Shown here: in pieces, positions 1 through 8,632 of the stretch
Layout: each line of letters opens with the position of its first letter
How positions within the stretch are numbered: position 1 is the first letter of the stretch
From: JANWYT01 sp034437555
GTDB lineage: Bacteria; Chloroflexota; Anaerolineae; Aggregatilineales; Phototrophicaceae
Assembly: GCA_034437555.1 (NCBI GenBank)
Contig: DAOTTQ010000006.1
Location: forward strand, 1 to 64,000
Length of the DNA: 64,000 nt
Direction: 5' to 3'
Program-made: the position numbers and the translations under genes
Notes under the pieces: generated by a model
What the model was told of the DNA's origin: nothing
What the model saw: the letters and a program-made list of their open reading frames with translations, nothing else
The model's database searches: none

Positions 1-450
1 ACAGCGACGCTCACGCCATCGGTGACGGCGAGTACAACAGCAACTGAAGCGTCTAGTGCGACTGCGACAGAAACAGCGACGCTTACACCATCGGTGACGG
101 CGAGTACAACAGCGACTGAAGCGTCTAGTGCGACTGCGACAGAAACAGCGACGCTCACGCCATCGGTGACGGCGAGTACAACAGCGACTGAAGCACCTAG
201 TGCGACTGCGACAGAAACGTCAACGCTTACACCATCGGTGACGGCGAGTACAACAGCAGCTGAAGTTCAACAAGTTGTGATGGTTTCGACCGAGACCGAA
301 GTGCCAACAGAAACGTCAACCCTCACGCTATCGGTGACGGCAAGCGCAACAGCAACTGAAGCACCTAGTGCGACAGAGACAGAGACAGCGACGCTCACGC
401 CATCGGTGACGGCAAGCGCAACAGCAACAGAAACGGCATCCCAAGAATCC
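1..450 (+). repeat. 72-bp tandem coding repeats
   Basis: Units begin at about 22, 94 and 166 (near-identical, 72 bp each). A degenerate 96-bp unit follows at 238, then another 72-bp unit at 334 and a partial one from 406. Bases 1-21 are the end of a further unit, so the array continues upstream. The period is a multiple of three and the units encode 24 residues ending in TLTPSV. The near-identity of the first units at DNA level suggests recent expansion by slippage or unequal recombination. Confidence 0.9.
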
Positions 451-927
451 ACGCGTAGTTTGCTGGTTTTTTCGGCTACGGTTGTTCCTATTGCACCACA
501 AAACGGCATATCGTCTGTTGGTACGTTGCCCACAGAAGCAATCATTGCGATTGTGGTCATTGGGCTTACTTTGGGGTACGTGGTCATGTATTGGCGTGCT
601 TTGGAAGCAGTTAACCTGTACAAAAACGGATTTATTGCCGATACTTGCCCTGTATGCCGTCGCGGAACATTGCACATTGAACAGAAAGTAGAGCGTCTTT
701 TGGGTATACCACGCCCTAAACGAACAGTGCGCTGTGAAGCATGCCGTTCTACTTTACGTGAAGTTGGCTCTCGTCAGTGGCGTTATGCTATTGACCGCAC
801 AGAAAACCCTGTACTTTATGACAAGTTCAATGGGAATGTGATTACCGACCGCGAGTTAAAACAACTTTCCCGACTACCAGAAACCTTAAACCGACCAAAG
901 CCAGATTTTGTAGACGACGAGATATGA
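1..927 (+). CDS. Thr/Ala-rich repeat membrane protein with C-terminal zinc ribbon (5' end outside window)
   Basis: The reading frame is open back to base 1, so the start lies upstream and the protein is partial. The visible N-terminal part is a low-complexity Thr/Ala/Ser/Glu stretch built from 24-residue repeats of the type TASTTATEASSATATETATL. One hydrophobic segment follows (around AIIAIVVIGLTLGYVVMYW, bases 538-596), then a basic, folded-looking C-terminus with two Cys pairs, CPVC and CEAC, which resembles a zinc ribbon. The likely topology is a long extracytoplasmic stalk, a single membrane anchor and a cytoplasmic zinc-ribbon tail. Its stop overlaps the start of the M23 peptidase by 4 bases (ATGA), which suggests translational coupling and a shared role at the cell envelope. 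The function is unknown. Confidence 0.75.
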   Translation, partial: TATLTPSVTASTTATEASSATATETATLTPSVTASTTATEASSATATETATLTPSVTASTTATEAPSATATETSTLTPSVTASTTAAEVQQVVMVSTETEVPTETSTLTLSVTASATATEAPSATETETATLTPSVTASATATETASQESTRSLLVFSATVVPIAPQNGISSVGTLPTEAIIAIVVIGLTLGYVVMYWRALEAVNLYKNGFIADTCPVCRRGTLHIEQKVERLLGIPRPKRTVRCEACRSTLREVGSRQWRYAIDRTENPVLYDKFNGNVITDRELKQLSRLPETLNRPKPDFVDDEI

Positions 928-1907
928 TAAAGAGAAAAACGCTCATAGTGTGTTGGGTGGGGGCGTTTATTTGCGCCCTTGCCCCATTTACCCTTGCTAG
1001 TGACAATAAAACGCATGGCAACCCCTCACAGGCATTTGTAACGTCCACGCCAACGCCACCTATTCAGGCATTTGCAACCCAAACGCCGACTGCGATAACT
1101 CTGCTTGCAGAGGTAACTGAAGAAGAAGTTACGCCCGAAGTTGCCTTCCAGATACCACATTTTGTCATGGAACGCCCGATTGAACAGCGTGAAGGCATGG
1201 TGTATTGGGTTGACCGCACCTATCCTTATGGCGCAACGCAGTTTGGAATGCGTGAGGTGCATTTAGGCGTTGAGTTCGTCAATCCGCGCCATACGGCTAT
1301 TCTTGCGGTAGCTGATGGTATTGTGTATTACGCTGGCACAGATGCCGAAGTGGTGGTTGGTCCTCGACCTAATTACTATGGCAATGTTTTGATTGTTCAG
1401 CATGACTTTATCAGCCCAGAAGGCGAACGCGTATATAGCGTGTATGGACACCTGCAAAATATCAATGTGGAAGTAGGGCAAGCGGTTAAGATGGGGCAGA
1501 CCATTGCAACGATTGGGGATAGTGGCATTGCTATTGGGCCCCACTTGCATTTTGAAGTTCGTGTGGGTGACCCGATAGACTATCTAAACACGCGCAATCC
1601 CGACCTTTGGATACGACCATTTTTTGAATATGGGGTGCTGGTGGGCAAGCTAACAACGACAGACAGTGAGCCGTATGGGATGACTATTCTTGTTCGTTCT
1701 GCCACTAGTAGCCGAGAAACCTATAGTTATGGTAGCGCAGAGGTCAACGCCGACCCCTCATGGGGTGAAAACTTTACTTTAGGTGATTTGCCTATGGGTG
1801 ATTATGAAGTGATCGTTAGCGATAGGTACGGCAAAGTCTACTTTAGGCAAGACATTCAAATTGAGGCGCGTAAGATTACGTGGCTAGACATTGCGGTAGA
1901 TAGGTAG
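924..1907 (+). CDS. M23-family (LytM-like) metallopeptidase, secreted
   Basis: 327 residues. An N-terminal signal peptide (basic MIKRK, hydrophobic core, cut near TLAS) is followed by a Thr/Pro-rich linker. The M23 peptidase domain occupies about residues 75-220 and carries HLGVEF, VYGHL and GPHLHFEV. In this family the HxxxD histidine and aspartate and the first His of HxH bind zinc and the enzyme cuts peptidoglycan cross-bridges. Here the first motif reads HxxxE, an unusual ligand. A C-terminal beta-rich domain of about 100 residues follows. Its start overlaps the upstream gene by four bases. It is probably a cell-wall remodelling endopeptidase; the Asp-to-Glu change leaves activity uncertain. 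Confidence 0.85.
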   Translation: MIKRKTLIVCWVGAFICALAPFTLASDNKTHGNPSQAFVTSTPTPPIQAFATQTPTAITLLAEVTEEEVTPEVAFQIPHFVMERPIEQREGMVYWVDRTYPYGATQFGMREVHLGVEFVNPRHTAILAVADGIVYYAGTDAEVVVGPRPNYYGNVLIVQHDFISPEGERVYSVYGHLQNINVEVGQAVKMGQTIATIGDSGIAIGPHLHFEVRVGDPIDYLNTRNPDLWIRPFFEYGVLVGKLTTTDSEPYGMTILVRSATSSRETYSYGSAEVNADPSWGENFTLGDLPMGDYEVIVSDRYGKVYFRQDIQIEARKITWLDIAVDR

Positions 1908-1914
1908 ACACATT

Positions 1915-1949
1915 AAAGGGGGATGATTTTTACCATCCCCCTTTGTTTT
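1915..1949. terminator. Bidirectional intrinsic terminator
   Basis: An 11-bp perfect stem (1915-1925 with 1934-1944, AAAGGGGGATG/CATCCCCCTTT) with an 8-base loop lies between two convergent genes. It is flanked by A/T tracts on both sides, so it can end transcription from either direction. Confidence 0.85.
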
Positions 1950-1954
1950 AGGTG

Positions 1955-4105
1955 TTATTCGTACATACGGAAGGTGAGCGTTAAATTGCCGCCCGACGAT
2001 GCGCTGTTGATGAAAATGACCCCAGACTTGTTACCCCCATCGGTTTTGATGGCAATAACTTGTCCTGCGATAAGCGGTGTGATGACATTCCCCGAATACG
2101 ATGCGCTTACGATGGCATCAAAATGAACTTGCTCGATGCTGGAATAGCCACTAAGCAATGCAAATTGTGTGCCACCCATAGGTACAAGACCACCACCACC
2201 CCATTGAATATCCACAGAACCTCCATCTAAAGTGAAGGTTGCAAGGTCACCAAGAGTGACTGTGCCTGTAGGTGTTCCAGAAAGCAGGGGCGCATCTACG
2301 ATATAGCTGTAGGTGAACGCGTTATTATTTGCTTCTCCAACGGGTCCTTCAACGACTTCGTTGTTAAGGTCAGCAACAATGGTGACACTTTGAGGACCCG
2401 TTCCACCAGAACCCAGTGTGCCTGTTAATATCACAACGGTTTGTTGACCAGCAGCCAAACCTGAAAGGTTGGTAGCAGCAAACACATTGCCTGGTGAAAG
2501 GCTGGTAGCAATTGCAAATGCGCTTGCGTTCACTGTGCCATTATTGGCAATGGTGACACTAACTGAGAAAGCTGCGCCCCGTGTTAGGCGTGATGGCGAA
2601 GCCCCAACAATCACAATATCGGCGAAAGGCTCTGGCAAAGGCGTTGCCGTTGCTGGTAGTGGCGTGGGGGTTGGGGGAGCTTGTAGCAGAGGTACAGTGT
2701 TACGATTCCCGACGATGTCCAGAATATCGGCAGAAAGCCAACCCGTTTGTCCTCTGAAATCAACTGCTACCCAGGTAAAGTTGAGATTTGCACCAATAAC
2801 CCGCAACGATTCACCCGCCGAAAGTTGTCCTAAAATGTCATAAACCGTGCTGGGGCCCGTGCGGACGTTTTGCACATTGCGCGTAACGACCACATAAACA
2901 CCATCAGGTGTTGCGGTAGGTTGTGGGGTACTGGTTGCTTGTACCAAAGGTGACACTGTGCTTGTTTCTGTGATGCGTTGGCTTCCTGCATAGCGTGCAA
3001 TGGGTGCAGGTGCGCCAAACGTGCCTAGTCGTGTTACGCTTACACTGTTGCTCGTTTCGCCCCGTGTAAGTGTGGCGGGACTAAGGATACCCTGAACGCC
3101 TTCAAAGCCAGTGATAGTGTAAAGATTGGTTACTAAACTGCCGGGTTTGCTAATGGCTTCTGCAAGAAGGGAAATGCCATCATAAGCAGATGCGGATAGT
3201 TCGTCAGGAACTTCTCCAAAAGCACGAATAAAAGACTGCACAAAAACTTGGCTAACGAGGTCTTGGTTAGCATAGTTCCATGTTGTTGTGCTTAAAATGC
3301 CTTGAAGAGTTTGAGATGCCACGGCTTGTCTAAATTCTGTGCTACTTGCGCGATTATAAGCAAAAATACCGCCCCAATCTGCGGCGCGTAAGGATGTATA
3401 TAGCTCACTGGCAAGGCTTGGGGGCCCATAAACGGCGATTGCTTCATAGTTACTCTGGGTAACGGTGTTGGCGATCCGCAGAACAGGGTTATCGTTATCT
3501 AGCAAGAAGGCTTGTTGGACTGGCACACCAAACGCCGAAAGTGCAGTTGAGAACCCTACAACACTGGCTGTACTTTCTAAATCCATTTGTACAGTCGCAA
3601 GATTGGTAACTGACAAATCATTGATAAGATAGTTGGCTAAAGCGCGTCCTTGTAACGCTTCTTGTGCGCGAATGCGTAAGACAAGATCTGTCGTGTCAAT
3701 GGCAAGCAGGGTATCATCTGTTGCGGGTGTAAGCACAGGAACGCCTAAACTTTGCAGTGCTTGCAAATTAGGCAGTGCATCGCTAGAACGCTCGGGCCCA
3801 ATGACAGCAATAATGCTCGCTTGTGACAAATTACTGATTGAATTAACCAAAGATAAGGTATCTGCTGGCTGAACGACTAGCTCTAAACGGAAGAATGTCC
3901 CATCTGCGCCACGAACCCCGCCTCTGGCATTAATTTCTTCAATAGCAAGACTTGCGCCTTTTGTTAAAGAGCCGCCTTCGCTATCTAGTACGCCTATTCT
4001 AAAAACAGGCAACGATTGAGCATAAGTGGGAACGAATACCCATAAACCAATCCATAAAACAAAAACGGAAAACAATAGTGATATGTTGTTGCGCCTAGAA
4101 GTCAT
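1955..4105 (-). CDS. Branched-chain-amino-acid-type binding protein fused to SH3 and CARDB domains
   Basis: 716 residues from the ATG at 4105, chosen because AGAGG lies 9 bases upstream; an upstream in-frame start at 4147 lacks this. After a signal peptide (…FVPTYAQS) comes a type I periplasmic binding domain of the LivJ/Peripla_BP_6 kind (about residues 30-390; GVLDSEGGSLTKGASLAIEE, IAVIGPERSS). A Thr/Pro linker follows, then an SH3b-like domain (VQNVRTGPSTVYDILGQL), a second TPTP linker, a CARDB-like beta domain and a C-terminal beta tail. No permease or ATPase genes are adjacent. The wall-binding modules suggest a surface-held receptor or adhesin-like protein rather than a standard importer subunit. 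Confidence 0.8.
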   Translation of the reverse strand: MTSRRNNISLLFSVFVLWIGLWVFVPTYAQSLPVFRIGVLDSEGGSLTKGASLAIEEINARGGVRGADGTFFRLELVVQPADTLSLVNSISNLSQASIIAVIGPERSSDALPNLQALQSLGVPVLTPATDDTLLAIDTTDLVLRIRAQEALQGRALANYLINDLSVTNLATVQMDLESTASVVGFSTALSAFGVPVQQAFLLDNDNPVLRIANTVTQSNYEAIAVYGPPSLASELYTSLRAADWGGIFAYNRASSTEFRQAVASQTLQGILSTTTWNYANQDLVSQVFVQSFIRAFGEVPDELSASAYDGISLLAEAISKPGSLVTNLYTITGFEGVQGILSPATLTRGETSNSVSVTRLGTFGAPAPIARYAGSQRITETSTVSPLVQATSTPQPTATPDGVYVVVTRNVQNVRTGPSTVYDILGQLSAGESLRVIGANLNFTWVAVDFRGQTGWLSADILDIVGNRNTVPLLQAPPTPTPLPATATPLPEPFADIVIVGASPSRLTRGAAFSVSVTIANNGTVNASAFAIATSLSPGNVFAATNLSGLAAGQQTVVILTGTLGSGGTGPQSVTIVADLNNEVVEGPVGEANNNAFTYSYIVDAPLLSGTPTGTVTLGDLATFTLDGGSVDIQWGGGGLVPMGGTQFALLSGYSSIEQVHFDAIVSASYSGNVITPLIAGQVIAIKTDGGNKSGVIFINSASSGGNLTLTFRMYE

Positions 4106-4166
4106 AAGTTTTATCCTCTGTAACTGATTACGTTGTGCGTTACACAACCCTCTTTAGTGTAAGGCT

Positions 4167-4188
4167 AAAAAAGCCTGTTGTGCAACAG
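4167..4188 (-). terminator. Candidate terminator after the oligopeptide-binding protein gene
   Basis: On the minus strand CTGTT-GCAC-AACAG is followed by GC and six T residues. It lies between the two solute-binding protein genes and would end transcription of the upstream one. The stem is short (5-6 bp), so strength is uncertain. Confidence 0.45.
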
Positions 4189-4252
4189 ACCTTAGGACGA
4201 ATTTGCAGGTTATTTGGAAAACTCCATGGCGTTATGGGTGTAAATGCCCTCA

Positions 4253-6028
4253 TTAAGAGCCTACTTGCCACTCTTTAAGGGAACGAAAGCGGTCTGAAGG
4301 GCTGTTGATAAAACCAAGCTGAACGTTTTCAATGCGCTTGTTGACGTTATAAGTAAATAGAGGGTAATAAAGAGGGATTGCAACAGCACGCTCTGTAAAC
4401 AGGTCTTGAAACTGATAGTATAACTGCATACGGTTGATACTGTAAGGATCACGTCTTGCACGCTCTAAAAGTTCGCTTAGGCGGTCATCTGCCATAGCCC
4501 CATAATTTTTGCCATCAGGTGCTTGCCCTACATGCCAATAAGCAAAGACATCGGGGTCTGCGTTTAAGTCTAGCTCTGTAATAGCCACTTGAAACTCGCC
4601 ACGTTCAAGGCGTTCTTTATAGACCGTTGCCTCAAGGGGTTCTACCGTCACATTAAGTTTAAGTTGTGACCACTGCGTTGCAACTTCGCGCGCCAAAGCC
4701 ACCAATGAAGGGGTTTCGGGAACAATGATGCTAAAGGCATAAATTTCTGTAACATCGCTTGCACTTACGCCCTCAGAGACGTTTGGCGTGTCCATATTGG
4801 CATTCTGGAGAATGCCAAGTGCCTGTGCAACGTCGGGGGATGGGTAAGAAATACCCACTTTGTAACCCCATGTGTTGGTTAAAATAGGGCTATCGGCAAG
4901 AATGGCTTGGTTGCTCAAATTTGCTTCAACGGGGTTGGTGCGGTTTAATCCACGTTGTAAAGCGATACGTACACGCTGTTCACGGAAAAAGCGCGTTTCT
5001 TCGCCTTCTTCCCAATTAAACACCAATATTCCCACTGTTGGTGCAATACTGGTGTAGGTGTTCGTGTTGATAAGTCCCACCAATGAGAGGCGTTCAATCA
5101 TCTTTAGGGGGGAATACGCGTCAATCGCACCACTTTTTAGCGATGTAATGGCTTCTTCGTGTGTGCTAAACAGCATAAAACGGATGCGTTCTATAGCATA
5201 GCCGTTTGCGCCCTCTGGGCGTTGGCGATAATTAGGTGAAACGCGCAGGTCAATTTGGCTAATGCCAGTACCGTCTGATGAGCGTAGGGCTTCTAATTGA
5301 TACGCGCCTGTACCAATAGGTGATAGGTTAAAAGGGTGGTTAGCGAGTGTCTCTGCGGTTGTGCCTCTTAGTGCATGTTCAGGCAGAATGCCTACTGTTA
5401 GATTTGCAAGAAAGCTGCTTAAGGGTTGTGCCAAACGAAAACGAATCACATGAGAGCGCAATTTTTCGGTTTCTATAGTGCGCCAAAACTCACCAAGTTC
5501 ACGTTGTCCATCAAATGCGGGTTGTTGAAGCAATGACATGGTATAAAGCACATCATCTGCGGTAAAGGGTATGCCATCCTGCCACAGAATGTCTTGTCTT
5601 AGGCTAAAAACATATTCTAGCCCATCACTAGATATTACCCAAGATTCTGCGAGCTGTGGTATCGGTTCGCCATACTCATTGATGGCGATTAGCCCTTCAA
5701 AAATGAGGGATGTAACATCAGCATCTATGGGGTTTAGGCTGGCATAAAGTGGATTTAAGCGTTGTACTTTTCCTACTAGTCCTTCACGAAGGGTAGGTAC
5801 GTCATCAACAACAACGGTGCTTGCCTCAATGGGCAAAGGGGTTGCTATCACAGTTTCGGTTTGTGGGGTTGATGGGACTATGGGTGAAGTAATAACTTCT
5901 GTTGCGGGTGGGGTGGCAGTTTGTGTAAGGGTGGGAGGTGAGGTTGTGATGCGCGTAAGGAGTGCTACACCAAAAATGATCACAGAGAACACTAACGCGA
6001 TTAACTGCCATTGAATTTTACGTTGCAT
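4253..6028 (-). CDS. Family 5 (oligopeptide-type) ABC substrate-binding protein, orphan
   Basis: 591 residues, start supported by AAGGG 8 bases upstream. An N-terminal membrane segment or signal anchor without a clear lipobox is followed by a Thr/Pro-rich linker (about residues 30-75) and an SBP_bac_5 domain over the rest. Family features include LREGLVGKVQRLNPLYASLN at the start of the domain, PQLAESWVISSDGLEYVFSL and WQDGIPFTADDVLYT. Such proteins bind peptides or other small solutes for DppBCDF/OppBCDF importers. No transporter partner is encoded nearby, so it may work with an unlinked permease. The tether could hold it at the outer membrane face. Confidence 0.85.
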   Translation of the reverse strand: MQRKIQWQLIALVFSVIIFGVALLTRITTSPPTLTQTATPPATEVITSPIVPSTPQTETVIATPLPIEASTVVVDDVPTLREGLVGKVQRLNPLYASLNPIDADVTSLIFEGLIAINEYGEPIPQLAESWVISSDGLEYVFSLRQDILWQDGIPFTADDVLYTMSLLQQPAFDGQRELGEFWRTIETEKLRSHVIRFRLAQPLSSFLANLTVGILPEHALRGTTAETLANHPFNLSPIGTGAYQLEALRSSDGTGISQIDLRVSPNYRQRPEGANGYAIERIRFMLFSTHEEAITSLKSGAIDAYSPLKMIERLSLVGLINTNTYTSIAPTVGILVFNWEEGEETRFFREQRVRIALQRGLNRTNPVEANLSNQAILADSPILTNTWGYKVGISYPSPDVAQALGILQNANMDTPNVSEGVSASDVTEIYAFSIIVPETPSLVALAREVATQWSQLKLNVTVEPLEATVYKERLERGEFQVAITELDLNADPDVFAYWHVGQAPDGKNYGAMADDRLSELLERARRDPYSINRMQLYYQFQDLFTERAVAIPLYYPLFTYNVNKRIENVQLGFINSPSDRFRSLKEWQVGS

Positions 6029-6049
6029 AGCCAGCCCTTCACATATCCC

Positions 6050-6081
6050 ATGAAATAAGGGCGTAGTATGCCTACGCCCTT
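6050..6081 (-). terminator. Terminator after secG
   Basis: A 10-bp stem (6057-6066 with 6072-6081, AAGGGCGTAG/CTACGCCCTT) with a 5-base loop. On the minus strand it is followed by ATTTC, a modest T tract. It separates secG from the binding-protein gene. Confidence 0.7.
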
Positions 6082-6107
6082 AAAACAGGTCAATTGCGAA
6101 TGTGAAC

Positions 6108-6335
6108 TTAGTTATAGGTAATAACAGAGAAGAGGGAGATAGCCATAAAGGCGATGCAGAGAAACACGGTAATTTGGAAAATGGTCTTTTCCAAACCGCG
6201 CCGTGTGCGTGCAATACCACCACCTGCGTCACCGCCTAGTAAACTACCAAGCGCACCCCCCTTGACTTGTAGCATAATCAAGATGATTAGAATTATAGAA
6301 ACAACAATCGAAGCAACCTGTAACGCGACACCCAT
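6108..6335 (-). CDS. secG: Preprotein translocase subunit SecG
   Basis: 75 residues, normal for SecG. Two membrane segments (about 5-25 and 50-72) flank the conserved glycine-rich cytoplasmic loop (MLQVKGGALGSLLGGDAGG) with the FxRTRRGxEK-like continuation. SecG is the small helper of the SecYEG channel and assists SecA-driven export. AGGAG lies 11 bases before the ATG. The gene has its own terminator and follows the ctp-type protease gene. Confidence 0.95.
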   Translation of the reverse strand: MGVALQVASIVVSIILIILIMLQVKGGALGSLLGGDAGGGIARTRRGLEKTIFQITVFLCIAFMAISLFSVITYN

Positions 6336-6385
6336 GGTCGTTTAATCTCCTGCATGATGAAGTTTAACAAAATCAGTATAACAAA

Positions 6386-6416
6386 GAGGGTATCTATGCG
6401 ATACCCTCTTTTTTCT
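6386..6416 (-). terminator. Terminator between the S41 protease gene and secG
   Basis: A 10-bp stem (6386-6395 with 6401-6410, AGAGGGTATC/GATACCCTCT) with loop TATGC. On the minus strand it is followed by TTGTTATAC and on the plus strand by six T. It lies immediately after the protease stop codon. Confidence 0.75.
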
Positions 6417-7606
6417 TAGTTTAGGCTATTGATGTACTCAATGGCGCGGTCTAATTGGGGATCTGCGTCGATTCCATCGGTTGCTGCATCATAAGGGACT
6501 TCAATATCAGGGGCGATACCAAAATCATGAATCCAGTTACGATTGGGGGTAAGCCAGCGGGCAATGGTAATACGAATTGCGCCACCATTAGAAAGAGGCT
6601 GAATCGTTTGAACCGTTCCCTTGCCAAAGGTCGTTTCGCCAATGAGTGTTGCCACGCCTCTATCTTTAACTGCGCCTGCGAATAGTTCGGATGCGCTTGC
6701 GCTACCCTCATTGACAAGAACGACAATTGGAACGCTGATGCCAAAGTAATTGCCGTTGGCTTCAAAGATTTGTTCAGTGCCATCCCCAAACGTTTCGTAA
6801 AGGATAACGCCGTCTTGAACGAACAAACTGCTGACGTCTACAACAGAGGTTAGCAATCCACCGGGGTTGTTGCGCAAGTCAAAGATAAGACCTTCACGGC
6901 TGTTCACATCAACATCGGTTAATGCTTGTTGGATGAGGCTACTAGAACGCGAGTTAAATTCTGAAAGGCTAATATAGGCAAGGTTGCCCTCTAGCACTTC
7001 AAACTCCACGTTTGGCACTTGGAAGCGCACGCGGGTGATGGTGAAGGTTATAAACTCTTCGCCGCGCCTAAACATGATAGTGACATCTGTACCTGCGGGA
7101 CCTCTAACGATAGAAGCAAGCTCGTTTTGGTCGAAACCAACGACACTTTCGCCGTTTACTTCCCAGAAAATATCACCGGGAAGAACGCCAGCTGTAGCGG
7201 CGGCTGCTCCCTTAATGAGGCTAACCACGCGGATTTGCATGGTTTCTTCGATGGTATCAATGACGACGCCAATCCCTTCAACATCCCCTGTAAGGTCACT
7301 ATTGAACCGATTATAGGCATTGGAGTCTAGGTAGCCACTAAATTGGTCACCTAGAGATTCTACCATGCCATTAAGCGCACCATCAATAAGTGCCGGTACT
7401 TCTAACTCACGTGAATCTACATAACGTGATTGGATAATACTAAATGCTTCTTCAACCACGCCAAATGCTTGGTTTAAGTCACCCATTCCTCTCGTTTGCG
7501 CCTGAACAATGTTGTCAATATTGCCAGCGACAAACCCTAATGCAAAAACAGAAACCAGTAAAAGGGTTGCTTGAAGACGTTTAATGTGTTTACGGACGCT
7601 TTCCAT
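6416..7606 (-). CDS. S41 family C-terminal processing peptidase (CtpA-like)
   Basis: 396 residues, GGAG 6 bases before the ATG. A signal anchor (about residues 10-30) precedes a helical region, a PDZ domain (about 100-185; GIGVVIDTIEETMQIRVV, GAAAATAGVLPGDIFWEVNG) and the S41 core. The catalytic Ser is in EGSASASELF (about residue 304) and the Lys in TFGKGTVQ (about 329). Family members cut near the C-terminus of exported or membrane proteins. It sits upstream of secG on the same strand but is separated by a hairpin. It probably acts on the outer side of the cytoplasmic membrane. Confidence 0.93.
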   Translation of the reverse strand: MESVRKHIKRLQATLLLVSVFALGFVAGNIDNIVQAQTRGMGDLNQAFGVVEEAFSIIQSRYVDSRELEVPALIDGALNGMVESLGDQFSGYLDSNAYNRFNSDLTGDVEGIGVVIDTIEETMQIRVVSLIKGAAAATAGVLPGDIFWEVNGESVVGFDQNELASIVRGPAGTDVTIMFRRGEEFITFTITRVRFQVPNVEFEVLEGNLAYISLSEFNSRSSSLIQQALTDVDVNSREGLIFDLRNNPGGLLTSVVDVSSLFVQDGVILYETFGDGTEQIFEANGNYFGISVPIVVLVNEGSASASELFAGAVKDRGVATLIGETTFGKGTVQTIQPLSNGGAIRITIARWLTPNRNWIHDFGIAPDIEVPYDAATDGIDADPQLDRAIEYINSLN

Positions 7607-7637
7607 GATTTTCTCCGCTTACAAGGACTTTTTATTC

Positions 7638-7643
7638 ATTATA
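7638..7643 (-). promoter_or_regulatory. -10 element for the S41 protease gene
   Basis: TATAAT on the minus strand, about 30 bases before the protease ATG. No good -35 is seen at the right distance, so this is a weak call. The site is nearly palindromic (ATTATAAT) and also reads TATAAT on the plus strand, facing the ADP-ribosylglycohydrolase gene. Confidence 0.45.
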
Positions 7644-7696
7644 ATAGCTTAAAGCAAAAATGTTTCCATTTGGTAAATTGTTGATGAGACTTCGCC

Positions 7697-8632
7697 ATGA
7701 GTATATTACAGACACAAGCAATTTTGTTCGGTTTGTCACTGGGGGATGCACTGGGGCATCCTACGGAATTCTTGAGGCTAGATGAGCATAGCGGCATCAA
7801 GGAACGCTATGGTGAGGCGGGTATTCAAGTTCCCCCAAACCCCGCACTTTATACCGACGACACACAAATGACGCTGGCACTGCTTGAGGGTATTCTTGAA
7901 GTGTCACCTAGTGCTGATGATGATACGATGATGCAGGCAATAGGTAAACGGTTTATTCTGTGGGCAAGAGATACTAAAAACGCACGTGCGCCGGGTTTAA
8001 CCTGTTTGGCGGGCGTTTCTAATTACGAAGATGGACTTGATTGGCGTGAAAGTGGGCTGGCGAATTCCAAAGGCTGTGGTTCTGCCATGCGCGTGGCACC
8101 ACTTGGGTATCTGTATCAACACGATGAATCAAGACTTCGCCATGTTGCTACAAACACTAGTGTAATCACTCATCGTCACCCCACAGCCATTGCATCTAGT
8201 GTGGGTGCTGCCTATTTAGTCAAGCTCGCGCTGGATAGCGTGCCAATAGAACAATGGTTGGGGCGTGTTTTAGCATTTACCGATGGCATGAGTGACGAGT
8301 TTTATAGAACATTGCTTCGCGTAGGGCATGTGCTATCGTGGGGGAGTGAAGAACGCGCTCTAAAGCATATTGGTGAGGGCTGGGTAGGTGATGAGGCTGT
8401 TGCGCTCGCGCTCTATTGCGCCTTAAAGTACCCTGATTCTTATGTAAAGGCGGTACAACGTGGCGCGAATACGGATGGCGATAGCGACAGCATTGCTTGT
8501 ATTGCAGGTGGCATCATGGGCGCGCGCTTGGGGTGGGATGCTATTCCGAGTGATTGGGTGGCGCGTTGTGAAAACCGAGACCTGTTATTTGCACTAGCAA
8601 ATCAGCTAGAGGAAGCAAGAAATGCTAACTAA
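7697..8632 (+). CDS. ADP-ribosylglycohydrolase family protein
   Basis: 311 residues, typical length for the DraG/ARH fold. Metal-binding motifs are visible: GLSLGDALGHPTEF near the N-terminus, YTDDTQMTLAL (first acidic cluster) and ANTDGDSDSIACIAGG near the C-terminus (second cluster, where many relatives have GGDTDT). The family uses a two-Mg2+ site to remove ADP-ribose from proteins, nucleic acids or small molecules; the substrate cannot be told from sequence. No ADP-ribosyltransferase gene is visible nearby. A NAD-dependent sirtuin is encoded 42 kb away, with no obvious link. It overlaps the next gene by 11 bases. Confidence 0.9.
   Translation: MSILQTQAILFGLSLGDALGHPTEFLRLDEHSGIKERYGEAGIQVPPNPALYTDDTQMTLALLEGILEVSPSADDDTMMQAIGKRFILWARDTKNARAPGLTCLAGVSNYEDGLDWRESGLANSKGCGSAMRVAPLGYLYQHDESRLRHVATNTSVITHRHPTAIASSVGAAYLVKLALDSVPIEQWLGRVLAFTDGMSDEFYRTLLRVGHVLSWGSEERALKHIGEGWVGDEAVALALYCALKYPDSYVKAVQRGANTDGDSDSIACIAGGIMGARLGWDAIPSDWVARCENRDLLFALANQLEEARNAN

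Noticed and set aside
1..450. 72-bp repeats as an intergenic or CRISPR-like array
   Set aside because: The period keeps a single open frame continuing into a membrane segment and zinc ribbon, and units adjoin without spacers.
267..677. Minus-strand frames opposite the Thr-rich repeats
   Set aside because: They are antisense by-products of the periodic repeats with no start signal or recognisable domain.
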